Shown one piece after another: positions 1 through 11,395 of a stretch of DNA of 64,000 bases. Every line of letters starts with the position of its first letter. The stretch's first letter is position 1. The DNA is from Lycorma delicatula. Its lineage: Eukaryota; Arthropoda; Insecta; Hemiptera; Fulgoridae. The DNA lies in contig NC_134456.1 of assembly GCF_047948215.1 (NCBI RefSeq), positions 58,419,029 to 58,483,028 on the forward strand, in the 5' to 3' direction. A model generated the notes under the pieces. That model was not told the origin of the DNA. It searched no databases and saw nothing but the letters and a program-made list of their open reading frames with translations. The translations under genes and the position numbers were made by a program.

Positions 1-170
1 CCCTGAGATGTGAGGTTAATTGAACCCTGACCATCAAAGAATCTAAAAAATAGCAGCATCCAATGTCAAGGATTCAAATCCAAGTAAAGGTAGCTTATAT
101 TTACTAGTATTTGAACCTTAAAAACGTTGACTTTGATAGTCAGCTGATAAACAGTTGATTTGTAATGACA
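1..170 (-). repeat. SINE-A copy, cut by the window edge
   Basis: The reverse complement reads from an ATCAGCTGA-type tRNA-related head, through GATTTGAATCC, to the body motif TTCAATTAACCTCACATCTC. The same order is seen in the plus-strand copies near 14.1, 20.3 and 24.65 kb. The 3' part lies outside the window. Confidence 0.6.
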
Positions 171-1725
171 ATTTTACCGCTAGAACGACCTAATGAGCAA
201 ACTTTACAGTAAAATATTTTTAATAATTACGTCAAGACAGTTTCAGTCATACATAATAGCACTCAAAAAATATACCAATGAACAAAGTGATAATAAAATA
301 TCCAAACCGTTAAAAATACTTTTTAATGTTAAACATAGAAAAATAAGATTTAGTAGAAGCTCCTATCTCAGAACATAATATTTAGTATGAAACCGTCTCA
401 CCCAAACAACTAGGGGCTTTCATATGATAACCCTTCATATGACAATTCAGGCTATGACAACCCTTACCAAATTGAAGCTATTTAATATTGTTTTACCACT
501 AATTTCAAAAATGGTTTCAGTACATCCCAAATGGTAGACTTTTACCAAAAAATAGATCATTTTTCAATGTTTAACGAATGAAGCTATTTAAGGTTTCCCA
601 CATTTTATTAACACATTGTATATGAATTTTGTAACAGCTTATAAATATCAATTCTAACCAGGGTTCAACCCCCCCTAGAACCTTCTGGATGAAAAGTGGA
701 GATATTACTATTATGCTAAAAAAGTCAGCAAAATTGTTTGTGAAGATGAAGTTTTCAAGTATAATATTTTAAAATGTTGAAAAAAAAAATGTTTGAATAA
801 TACTGTTATAATTAAAAATGAAATATTTTTACAAATTTTGTATGATTATAAAACAATGAAATGTTTGTTGGTTCAGTATTATTACTTAACATTTACGGAG
901 GGAGTCTCTCATTTAATACCATACAAAAGTTATGTAATTTCAAAATGATTATACTATACCTCAGTTACCAAGCAAATTATTTGCATTTATGTATTTTTTA
1001 AATTAATAATACTATCTTAGGATTGGTTAGGTTGAAATTAGACAAGATTAACTTTTGAACTGTGCAAATGGCTAAACACACACCCATTTCTGAGATGATC
1101 TACAAAAAAAAGTTATTCATTAATAAAATTTTTTTACATTTAATTTAAAAAAGAAATATTTATAATTAAAAGTATGAATACAAAGAGAGCAAGAAGTAGA
1201 AGAGGTTGGACTGAGATTATGCCAATGCAAACAGACATAAAAGTGAATAAAATTAACAGCACAAAATGTTAGCACACTGAGGGTGGTGAATAATAATAAA
1301 AAAAATACTGTTATTAGTCTTTTTAAAGTCAATTCCTTAGTATTTTTGAATAAAAAAGTAATTATTTCAGTTATCTCCATCGGCATTTATTGAAATTTTA
1401 CTCATTTACTGATACTAATAAGAAAATATGAAATTTAAGGGAATAAAGAATATGCTTTACTAAAATTTGTCCACAGTTAAAGCTCATTTAACAGTTAGAA
1501 ATTACTGTACTAAAAAAATTTGTCGATTACTAAAATGGCTGCATTTATGAACTTTTATAATGTAATAGACTGCAGGGAGCATAGAACAGTTGGCGGTGAC
1601 CAATACAAAAACATTTAAATTTTGAGAATTGGTTGAGTTTTAGACAAGTTTGTTTTTACCTAAAATAGATATAACTATATGAGCTGCTTTTAAGTGCACA
1701 ACAAAAAATAAAAACATTTTCTCAG
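171..1725. other. AT-rich, no recognisable gene
   Basis: Short frames only (for example 61 codons at 193-378 and 88 codons on the minus strand at 1120-1386), with AT-driven composition and no family motif. Confidence 0.6.
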
Positions 1726-2035
1726 ATATCTGTCAGATCCAGGATTTTGAATGGTTTATCAAGAATTTTGGTGTACATAGAAGTACTGTTTCAAAAACAT
1801 TCAATTATTTTCTTGAGAAGGTTGTTTTTAAAGATGAGGAATGGATTAATTTTCTACAAAATGTGGCTGAAATTGCTCAAGAAAATGAAAATTGAAGTAA
1901 ATAGATTCAAAATTCCAATCATAATTGATGCCCTTGATCGTACAAAAAATAAAACATGTCTGGTGACAGTTACATAAACAGAAAGTGTTATTCTGGTGTT
2001 AATGTTCAGGTAACAGCAACAGAAAAATGTCCTTT
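1726..2035 (+). pseudogene. Decayed PIF/Harbinger transposase fragment
   Basis: Harbinger (HARBI1-like) transposases are DDE enzymes that cut and paste the element's DNA. Three frames together show pieces in the right order: FGVHRSTVSKTFNYFLEKVV, similar to the 'VSQSTVSR' region; IPIIIDAL, at the place of the first catalytic Asp (family 'GAIDGTHI'); and INRKCYSGVNVQVTATEK, matching the family block 'NRKGYHSINVQ'. Reading them requires frame changes and passes stops. No N-terminal helix-turn-helix, later catalytic residues, terminal repeats or partner MYB-like gene were found. The family call rests mainly on the NRK..S.NVQ block. It is a dead remnant. Confidence 0.5.
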
Positions 2036-2334
2036 AATTTCTTCTGTCATCTGGAATATATGTCTTTTCAGTATGGCATTTATGTATGAAGTTAGCAGGT
2101 GCCAAATTAAATGAACAGAGTGGCTCAAATATAACAGTCTTGCTGTACACTATCAAAAGCTCTTGAAAAGAGACACTGAAAGTAAGAGAGAATTATCATG
2201 ATGCAGCTCCCACATATCTTTTTACACTTCTTTTCTTTTTCAGTCTCCTTGAAACACTATTACTTCCAAGTATAACCGTTTTTCTTTAGTTGTTATAACA
2301 ATGTATGATGCACTCATAACCAGTGAAACTGTTT
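2036..2334. other. No feature recognised
   Basis: Could be the tail of the Harbinger remnant, but no further motif can be read in any frame. Confidence 0.4.
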
Positions 2335-2523
2335 CAGTGAAATAATCAATCACATTTGAGTGACTTTAGTGAACTTGATTTAAAAAAATTGTATCAATCT
2401 TAACATTGCATATGATTCATATTTTTCTCCATAACACACTGTGCAACACTTTTGGAGAAAAGTGCTTCTGTAAGTATCTCATTATCATTTAAAGCAAAAT
2501 TTCACAAGCAAGTTGTTCAGAAA
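2335..2523 (+). repeat. Dispersed repeat D, copy 1
   Basis: About 190 bp with high similarity to 8982-9181 in the same orientation. Shared blocks include TTGCATATGATTCATA, GTGCAACACTTTTGGAGAA and AAAATTTCACAAGCAAGTTG. Differences are small indels and substitutions, so both are copies of an interspersed element. No coding potential. Confidence 0.75.
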
Positions 2524-3132
2524 TCTTCTTCTTTTACATAAGATAAAAAATCATCATAAGCAAGAAAATAGAACTTTATAAACATGTTTGTAAACTGAAA
2601 ATGAACCAGACTAACATGATAAACAAATATTATTTGTTTGTTTGTAATGACACACCATCACTAGTGGAATAATGAGTATCAATATAATGACAAGGAATAT
2701 CAAATTTTCCTTGTAATTATATTTGATACAGCAGACATCAAGCTAAAATCCATGAAATACCTTGGAGAAGACAGATTCAAGGATAAAGGAACAGAACAAT
2801 AATGGAATAAATGAGGAAGGTACTTGACAGCAGACAAGATGAACAAAATCTATCTAAAATGATTCTTCAAAGTCTAGTTCAAGGATGACCATTCATTTTT
2901 TTATTGTTAAAAAAGTACACTTTTTTTAATCATTTTTGTATTTTTATTTTATATGCAGAATTTTCATTTTTTTCTCAATTATTTTATTTCTTTTCCCATT
3001 CTTTTCCCTCTTTTTTCTATTTCTCAAACTGACAGTCACCATTAAACTCTTAATATATTGATTTTCTAGTGTTTTCTCTTTCTAAAAGAAAGAGAAGAAT
3101 GGGGGGAGGAGGAATAGAGATAAAATAGGTCT
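2524..3132. other. AT-rich, no recognisable gene
   Basis: T-rich tract near 2890-3060; nothing else to support a call. Confidence 0.5.
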
Positions 3133-3182
3133 CACCACTATAAATATATAAAATAAAATAAAATATAAATGGACTAATTTAA

Positions 3183-3208
3183 CCCTGGAGTAGTCGTGTG
3201 GTTAACAG
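3183..3208 (+). repeat. piggyBac terminal inverted repeat, left
   Basis: CCCTGGAGTAGTCG followed by TGTGGTTAACAG. It matches the reverse complement of 5582-5607 at 23 of 26 positions and lies directly inside the left TTAA. Confidence 0.9.
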
Positions 3209-3506
3209 TTACATGAATGGTCGCATGGTTGACCAGTGTCACCCACAGAATGATTTTGTTTTTGGTATCCTATAATTTAATTAATTACTTAATTATTAAT
3301 CTTTATGCCTTACTTTAATGTTAGAAAGGGTTTATAAATAAAAACAATCATGAAATAACTTGAAAAATATATTGTAAAAACAAACAAAAGCATTTTTAAG
3401 TATAAGTAAAAGTCACAAATTTACCGTAAGTAGATTCTATTATAAAAGCAAACACATTTTTAACTGTTATGAATATAATAAATTTAATACAAAATACAAA
3501 TATATT

Positions 3507-5248
3507 TTAAAAACAATTTTGGCAAACACTTTTTAAATGATCATTGCACATCCACTTTTCACATTTATCACACCATTTCCTTGTGGTTTTATCTCTGTGT
3601 CGCCCACAGTCATGGCAACGTCCTTTAGCACCTTCTCTTCCTTTTGTTGATGCTGGCTCTTGCATTGAAGTACCAAGAAGGATACATGCCCGGCGCCTTA
3701 ATTCAATAGGTAGTTGCAATATTGTAGATCTATATTGAATTTGTGGTTTAACCATTTCCCATGCCAAATTTTGTAAAAATATACTTCTGCTCACTTTATT
3801 TTTTGAACTCGATTTGTAAATACAAAGTGCATTGATCGCTGAAATATTTAAGAGATTAAAAAACACAACCATTGGCCATCGACGAGTATTTCTTTGCACA
3901 TTGTACCTCGCTATTAGTTGGTCAAGTAAATCAACCCCAATTTTAGTGTGGTTATAAAATGTTACGATTTCAGGCTTAGACAACTCACCTGTTTCCTCAT
4001 CGATATAATTGTCGTGATGTAATGTTGAGGTTAGAAGAACTGCCCGATTCCTTTTTGGACAGTAAGAAACTAGTGTGCAGTCTTCTTGAAAACCAAACAT
4101 TGACGAGAATGCTTAACGGTGTTTGTTTGGCTGAAATTCCTTGGGGATTTCAGTTTTGTTTTTCCGGAGGGTACCAACATATGTGAGCCCTTTAGTTTCT
4201 AACAATTTTTTGGCCGTCGGAATACTGCTGAACCAATTGTCTCCAGTTATATTCCTGTGGGATCCTTTTACCGGTTCCACCAATCTCAGTACAACGTCCA
4301 TTGGAGAATTACTCAACCGGTATGGACCGTCCGGCTGAACAACCACATATGTTTCCAAGTTGAACGTGTATGCCATTTTAGCATCTACTAGTGCAAATGT
4401 TTTGATGCCGTATTTAGCTGGCTTATTTGGAACGTATTGCCTGAATGGGCATCTGCCTCGGAAAGCTAATAATTTCTCATCTATGGTGATATATTGAATG
4501 GGAATGAAGAATTTGGGGAAGTTATTATTTACAATTTCAAATTATCAAACACCTCTCTGATTGGAGCAAATTTATCAATTTCTCTACGTGAAGCTCTATC
4601 ATGCATATTATCAAATCGTAAACATCCCAGTAGAAAAGCAAATCTTTGCCTACTCATTGAAAGATAACATGACTCCATGCCGTTTCCCTTGGAATTGTCC
4701 CACAATTTTTGAACATTAGTCCTGGACATCCCGTAACTCCCTATCAAATATAGTAGACCAAATAAAGCTCAAAGCTCAACTTCATTTGTTGTCCTGGCAT
4801 CTCTATCTCGTGAATATCTACTTTTGAAATTGTTTATGTAAATATTTGTTGAACTCACAATCAACCCATAAACATTGCTATCTAAAAAAAGGTCAAGTAA
4901 TTTGACTTCTGAATTTATCTTCGAGGCTGTTCCTTTTGGGCCAGGGAGGTGCGTTATGATATTTTCTGAGCGGGTTTTGACTTTTTTTTAGGTAAACACT
5001 TCAACCATTTTGTTTTGCCATCTTTTCCGAGGTAAAATGAATTTTGTGACACCCTCGTAATCATCGTCTTCATCAGCTGACTGCTCGGAATTCGTATTGT
5101 GATCACTCTTACTTAGATGATCTATCTCGCCTGAATCCGATTCTTCGGGATCCCTTTCTTCCTCTTCATCAGATAATTCTTTGAGCCACTGCTGCCAAAT
5201 TTTGGGATCTGATGAGTACTCAACTTTTCTTTTGTTAGTTTGTGACAT
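3507..5248 (-). pseudogene. piggyBac transposase, broken by stops and a frameshift
   Basis: This DDD transposase would excise the element at TTAA and reinsert it. The start at 5248 is followed by an acidic N-terminus (DEEEERDPEESDSGE). Then come the 'LRALFGLLYLIGSYG'-type core start, TIDEKLLAFRGRC (first catalytic Asp), ITGDNWFSSIPTAKKL (second Asp) and HTKIGVDLLDQL (third Asp region). It ends with a cysteine-rich C-terminus (CHDCGRH, WCDKCEKWMC, CQNCF) of the usual piggyBac zinc-finger type. Breaks: TAA at 4988-4990, TGA near 4770, a frameshift near 4530-4545 and TAA at 4113-4115. All three catalytic Asp are still encoded. Total length near 580 codons is normal for the family. Confidence 0.9.
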
Positions 5249-5581
5249 GTTCTATGTAAAAATAAAATAGGGTTTAGGTATTATTTCTATTGGAAGGAAA
5301 AAAAAAATAGATGAAAAATAACAAATTGATAAATATCTATCTCATAAAACAAATTATTAAAGAAAAAATTACTTACCGGTAAAATAACTTAAAAGGTCGC
5401 GTGGGGGACACTTGTCAACCAAACTAGTTTGAGGTGAAATACCTTTCTTAGTTGAAGGGTAAACTGAACGACGACAATGTAGATTCCAACAATAGGGTCT
5501 TCTTGAAAGATACTGAAAGGGACAGAATGGTGGGGGTTATGGAAAGGGAATAACCCTTAAATAATGGCAGGTGGGTGACAA

Positions 5582-5607
5582 CTGTCAACCGCGCGACTAC
5601 TCCAGGG
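5582..5607 (-). repeat. piggyBac terminal inverted repeat, right
   Basis: Partner of 3183-3208. The element ends CTACTCCAGGG at 5607 and is followed by TTAA. Confidence 0.9.
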
Positions 5608-5801
5608 TTAAGAATAAATTAACCTTGCTCATGTTATAATTATAAATACAATCTAACCAAACTTAACCTATGCTCGCTAATCAAGGTTAGTGAGCGTAGG
5701 TTAAGTTTGGTTAGATTATATTTATAATTATAACATGAGAAAGGTTAATTTATTCTTAAAATTAGTCCATTAATATTTTATTTTATATATTTATAGTGGT
5801 G

Positions 5802-8800
5802 GTTGTATAACTCGTGAGATCCGATATAATTCAGAAAAAGAAAACAATATTGTATTTAGCATAAAAATACAAAAATCATTAAAAATGTGTCTTATTTTTT
5901 ATTAAAATACAATAAATTTAAAAACAGTAATAAAAGAAGAAGTTCTCAGTTAGTTCCCTTAACAGTTGATAGTGTGTGTAAACTTTTAAAAGGTAGGATG
6001 ATATATCCACACATTACCACACATGTGACTGTAAAACAAAATAAATAAAAAAAAAAAATTGACAAAAATAATATAATTTATAAATTATGTTATTGACATT
6101 ATAGACACAGTTCATTCTAATACAAATTGTTAACACAACATGAAGTGAATTGCATCCAACATTTTTAACTTGAGGTAACCTACAGTGACCAGTTCACTGT
6201 TTGTGGTTTTGATCAGTAGAAATTATTTAAAAACATTCCATTTCCATGATTTTACTCCTTAAAAAATTCCATGCGTTATTGAATAATCAGGTTATGTGGG
6301 ATAAGTTTACTATCACACCTAGGACTTACTGTTAATAATTATTAATTATCAAACTCCTGTAATTGCATGAGAAAGTGTTTAGCATCAACATAGATTAGCT
6401 GTTCTTTGATGATCCAGAAGATTTAGTAACAAAACTATTTAAAATTACTTTCTTTAATCCAACTGGTTGTCAGGTTTCCACATAGTTTATTGCAAACCGA
6501 ACAATGAACATTTTTTTATAATTTTAGCTAAACAGGCTACAGTTTGAGAATTACCATCTACGTTTTCTTAGATGCTATTTACTTGCAGTAAATATGTTTT
6601 TAGAAAAACTTTGAACTCCTAAGAAGATTGAACTACCAAGATAGAACTAAAAACAGATTTTCACGATATCCCTTATAACATTCCTTTCCAGATATATGTT
6701 CTATGAATCCATATCTTCTTCCTTTAAAGTATGAAAAAGTAAGAAATACTGAATCAAAATTAAATTTTAAATAAAAAAATATCGTTGCATAGGCATCTTG
6801 CTAGTAGTTAAACTGTGTAATTAATTCTCTAAAATACTTCAAATCAAAACTTCTATGTCATTAAAACTTCTCAAAAATTAAGAAATAAAAAATTAACACT
6901 TATTAAACAAAAGTAATTTTTTTTTATTTTGTGATAGAGATATGTTTTATAAGTCCTTTATAACCTTAATTACAATAAAATTGTATTCTTACATGATGTC
7001 ATTCAGTACTTGACGATTTGAAGGTTATATTTTAAAAATTCTGTTCTATCTGAAATCAGATTTTTAAAATTTTTCTTTATTTTCTGTTTTTTATTTAACC
7101 ATTAAATATAACTCTTTTAATTGCCTTTTAACAATTATTCAAAATACCACAGTTGTCCATATCTGAGAAAAACTTAAAATACTCTGTAGAAAATTGATTA
7201 AAATGTATCAAAATAATTAAAGTGAAATCAATTACTCCTGAAATATAAATACATAAAAAGAATAAAAATATCCAATACATTTCCTCACTGGTTAATGCAA
7301 CTTAAATTAATTAATTCTAATAAAAACTAAATGTATCTGTAACAAAAAAAAGACATGTTTCTCCCCTTCTCTGACAGGGAAGGGAAGGGGAGTTATTAAT
7401 CAAATAAATGCTAGTTATCTATTACGTTAAAAGTAACGTTTAACCTAATAGATAAAATACATGCAAAACGTGAAAAACACACATACAACAATATATAAAA
7501 ATAAATAACCTACTGAGGGGTCTACTGGGAGGAACATGATATTTTTCTTAAACTATTTCTAATGTGCTTATATTTATTCTAACATGTAAATATTTACAAT
7601 AAAAAATAAAAATGCTGATGAACCTGTAAAAAACACATGTAACATACTACCAAAAAAAGTATCAGTAACAAAGTAAGTAGTTCTCCCTCCAATTATTAGT
7701 AACAATAATCAGTTAAGTTACTTTAACACTGTTCAAGTGATCCACACTTTTTAATCTGTTTGGTGAGTGACCAATGTCATACCTGTAACAGAAGAAAAAA
7801 TCAACGGTGTTAGGTATATTTATTTCAAATACTTTTAATAAATGTTTTTTCTGTATACTTTCAATATGTTTTTTTTAATTTTTTTATTTATATCACATAA
7901 AGATTAGGTCTGCATCACTAGTCGTTATCACACTGTAATGGTATAACCCATGACTGCAAATAGTAAAGAGAAAAAATTTATTAATCAAATAAGAAAAAAA
8001 AAATTACACATTTTTCAGAAATAAATTTTCCTTAGCTATTAAAATAATAAGCAAAAATTTTACCATAAATTTTCCAAATATAAGAATGCACTTGCTTTCC
8101 TAAAAATAAATTGCCTAATAATGCAGTTTGCATATACATTCTAATAAAATGAGCACTAATGGAAAAGAAAATATTACATATTTTGACTTGTCTGAGACTA
8201 TTCTCCATTCTTTCTGTTTTGAGCTAATTCTTTTAACCTTAACTTAACAACAACACCCTGCAATCTAAGCTATTGATTTCATAAATTCTTCCTCTGAAGG
8301 TTTTTTACATTTTAATCTTAATATATAGTCACTAACCTAAATCATCTCTAGAAAAAAATGTTACTATAAATCTTGTTTCTGACCGTTTTAAGATTTCATT
8401 ATTACATATTTTATCACCCTACTTAATTTTCAATGGCTTTAGATATTCTAATAGTAGAATATAATTATTTTTAAAATAATTTTTATTCCTTTGTAAAATC
8501 AGGGTATGGAATGTTCAATATTTAAGGAAATGAGATATCAGTAAAAGAAGAAGAGATCTTGTTCAGAAATGATCAGATGAGATGATTCATCTCATGATGA
8601 GAGAGAGAGAGAGAGAGATACTACTGTATACATAATAAACATAGGTATAAGAGATACACGGAATAATGATTGAGAATTTATTTGGTTTGATAAATGATAA
8701 AAATCATCAGTCAGAAAATTGAGGATGAAACATATATAGAAATTGATGAAAAAAAGAAGTTTATAACTTCTTTAAAAATTAAAAATAGTTAACAGTAGAA

Positions 8801-8981
8801 GGGAAAACAACAGGAGCAAGTTGAAAGAATTTAAGAATTTAGTGAAGTGTAATGATTGATAATATAGAGAAAATAAAATCAAGTAAGCCACTTTTGTGTT
8901 GTGTTTCATATTACGTAATGTTTCACAAGATTTGTATGCTTCAGCAAAGTATATAGTAGTACTCTAGTATGTAGTAGTATA
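5802..8981. other. AT-rich, no recognisable gene
   Basis: No usable ORF. A small inverted repeat (7417-7431 and 7439-7453, 14 of 15 pairs, 7-nt loop) and a GA microsatellite (8598-8618) are the only structures noted. Confidence 0.6.
8598..8618. repeat. (GA)n microsatellite
   Basis: Uninterrupted GA dinucleotides after a small ATGATGA-rich palindromic stretch. Confidence 0.9.
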
Positions 8982-9181
8982 GTAATGAAATAATCAATCA
9001 AATTTGAGTGATTGATACTTTAGAGAATTTGATTTAAAACAATTGTATCAATCTTAAATTGCATATGATTCATACATTTTTCTCCATAAGACACTGTGCA
9101 ACACTTTTGGAGAAAAGTGCTTCTATTAGTATCTCATCATCATTTACAGCAAAATTTCACAAGCAAGTTGTTATTCAGAAC
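8982..9181 (+). repeat. Dispersed repeat D, copy 2
   Basis: Second copy of the element at 2335-2523. It starts ATGAAATAATCAATCA and ends near GTTATTCAGAA. A short frame starting at 9096 lies partly inside it and is not a gene. Confidence 0.75.
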
Positions 9182-9479
9182 AACTACTATTACTACAACT
9201 ACAACTCAACTACTACTATATAGTATACTAAATAGTTTGCAAAAATGTTTGTCTGGTCCAGAACAACACAAAAAGTTTTGTTCAACAGAAATGAAAACAG
9301 AACTAGACTAGAACTTCACTTGATGAATATTAGCAAACAAAAAATCAAACTCCTGTCCAAATCTGTCCTTTTATTTATTGTTAATTCACTAATTTTTTTC
9401 AAAATTACAATAAATTAACATATATGGTATCATTAAAAAAATACCCTCAATCAAGAGATCAAAGGTAGATGGAGTGTAG

Positions 9480-9556
9480 GGTAAACCAGTCCATTCTGTT
9501 TGGTAGTTATTTAAAGACTTTTCAAAATATTATATGTCTAAAATAATTTTAAATGC
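9480..9556 (+). repeat. Inverted repeat E, left copy
   Basis: About 77 bp matching the reverse complement of 11312-11395, with shared blocks GTCCATTCTGTTTGGTAGTT and ATTTAAAGACTTTTCAAAAT. The copies are 1.75 kb apart. Confidence 0.7.
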
Positions 9557-11311
9557 ATGGGTCAGTATTATTCACATAACATGAGAGTAGTTAACAGTGG
9601 AAACAGGGCTTTATGGGTCAGTTTTGTCAGAATGGAGAATCTATTCAGTTCTAACAGAACACTGAATACTGTATTCTGCCATCTATTTTATGAGTAGCCA
9701 TTGAAAATATAATTTTTGTTACAACTAGCAAAATTAGTAAATTCATTATTATTCTTTGCACTGCAAGTTCTTTGTCTTTGTTATTCTTGTATTCAATAAA
9801 AATCATTGTAAATTTAATTGTATTCTTGTTTTTATCATTTTGGGCTCTCTTGGAAAAGGAATAATTCTTTTTAATTAAATGCTAATTCCTATGCTTTTTC
9901 TTCAGTAGTTCAGCATTTCCTAAATGCTGAACCAAAACTAAATGAAACTAAATTAACTAAATGGAATATGAAACCAGATCATTAAATAAATTATGTGCAA
10001 TGTTGTCAAATGCAAGTATTAAATTGGTAGTAATCTAATAATGAAGGTGCAAAGGAAATTTTTGTTTATAGTCAATTCTATAATTAACTTTTGTAACCGT
10101 GATTATTTACAGTTATTGTTAAGAAGATTAGATGAGTCATTGTTTACATTGCTCCTATTAAATGAATCCAGGGAATAACTTTTTTTTTTAAATTATGCTA
10201 TTTCAAATAAGATTATGCTTAATAAAAATAAGATTTATGCTAATAATAAAAATTATTATGCTTATTTTCAAATAAGACATAATGATTGTTAAGAAGATAA
10301 AAGACTGAATTGGGTAACAAAACCTATTTTATCAATAAAAAATTATAGGGGAAATAGCAGAAATTTTTATTAGTTGTTTCTTTAATAAATGTGTATTCTT
10401 TTATGTTCAATCAGAAATATGGGTAAAAATTCAAAATATAAAATGAATGAAGATTAGATAGAAAATTTGAAGAAGCAAAGGGAATTTTTTAACTAGTGGT
10501 TAAATGTTGTTTAAGCCGTGTGATCTGAATAATACTATATTTATATTACATGATACAGTAAAAATTACCTTAATGTTTTAGCCTTCTTGCTTTTGCAGTC
10601 TTAAGTTGCAGCCCTGATAATAACAACCAGGTTGATTCATCTTTCTTTCTTCATTTTATAATTAATGTCAACCAGTAAATGAACAATAAACTGCTTCATA
10701 ATCTAACAGAAAATTAGTGGTATCTACCAGTACAGACTTGCATCAGTGGATACAGATGCTGAACTGCGATATAAGACTACTGAAACACAGAACCAACCAG
10801 AGTGCTATATTCTCAAAAACTAAAATTCTAAAAACTAAACTATTCTTCTTAAACTAAAATTTTAAATCTGGGTTAATCTCATTTTTTTGACATCCTAGGA
10901 AATGTATTATTACTGATCAATAACACCATGAATTAATTTCACAACCGATAAATTGTAATTAATTTATAAATAAAATAATAAAAAAAAATTATTAAAATTT
11001 TTATTAAATGTCTTGAAAACGTTTGGATAATTAAAATTTTTTTCATCAGATTCTTTCAACTGAATGACTTATACTGATTTGAACCAAAACACAAAAAAAG
11101 AAGAATATTGTTGAAGCTGAAAATGATGACTGCAGATCACTGCTCACTGCTCACTCCTAATCGGGTAAAAAGTGGACTTTCCCCTCTTAAAGATAAAGTA
11201 TGTATTTTAATTCTCTTAATAATACTATGAAACCTTTATATCCCTTACTGAAAAAAGTACCTTCTTTATGATTAAAATAAAAATTAAAAAAACTACTGGT
11301 TAATAAAAGTG
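9557..11311. other. DNA between the E repeats, nothing coding seen
   Basis: AT-rich and free of usable ORFs. If the E repeats are element ends, this would be the body of a non-autonomous transposon, but no transposase motif is visible. Confidence 0.4.
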
Positions 11312-11395
11312 GCATTTAAAATTATTTTATACATATCATATTTTGAAAAGTCTTTAAATAACTATCAAACAGAATGGACTTACCCAGACAAACAT
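11312..11395 (-). repeat. Inverted repeat E, right copy
   Basis: Reverse-complement partner of 9480-9556. The 70-codon frame at 11309-11521 begins inside this repeat and is not a gene. Confidence 0.7.

Larger units (their letters stand above)
3183..5607 (-). mobile_element. piggyBac-family transposon, nearly complete, inactive
   Basis: The element is 2,425 bp and flanked on both sides by TTAA (3179-3182 and 5608-5611), the piggyBac target duplication. Terminal inverted repeats of 26 bp (3183-3208 and 5582-5607) begin CCCTGGAGTAGTCG and differ at three positions. Subterminal blocks related to 'GGTCGC...TGG...CACTTGTC' lie near 3219-3245 and 5394-5420. The single transposase gene lies on the minus strand and is broken. 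The good ends could still be mobilised by a related transposase (inference). Confidence 0.93.
3133..5801. mobile_element. Long palindromic foldback MITE, split by piggyBac
   Basis: With 3183-5607 and one TTAA removed, the flanks join into one nearly perfect palindrome of about 240 bp. The left arm starts CACCACTATAAATATATAAA at 3133 and runs through 3182 and then 5612 to about 5680. The right arm (about 5685-5801) ends TTTATAGTGGTG and is its reverse complement with few mismatches and one small indel near the outer AAAATAAA tract. The centre lies around 5680-5685. No ORF. A clear target duplication was not found. This is a non-autonomous foldback element of unknown superfamily. Confidence 0.8.
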
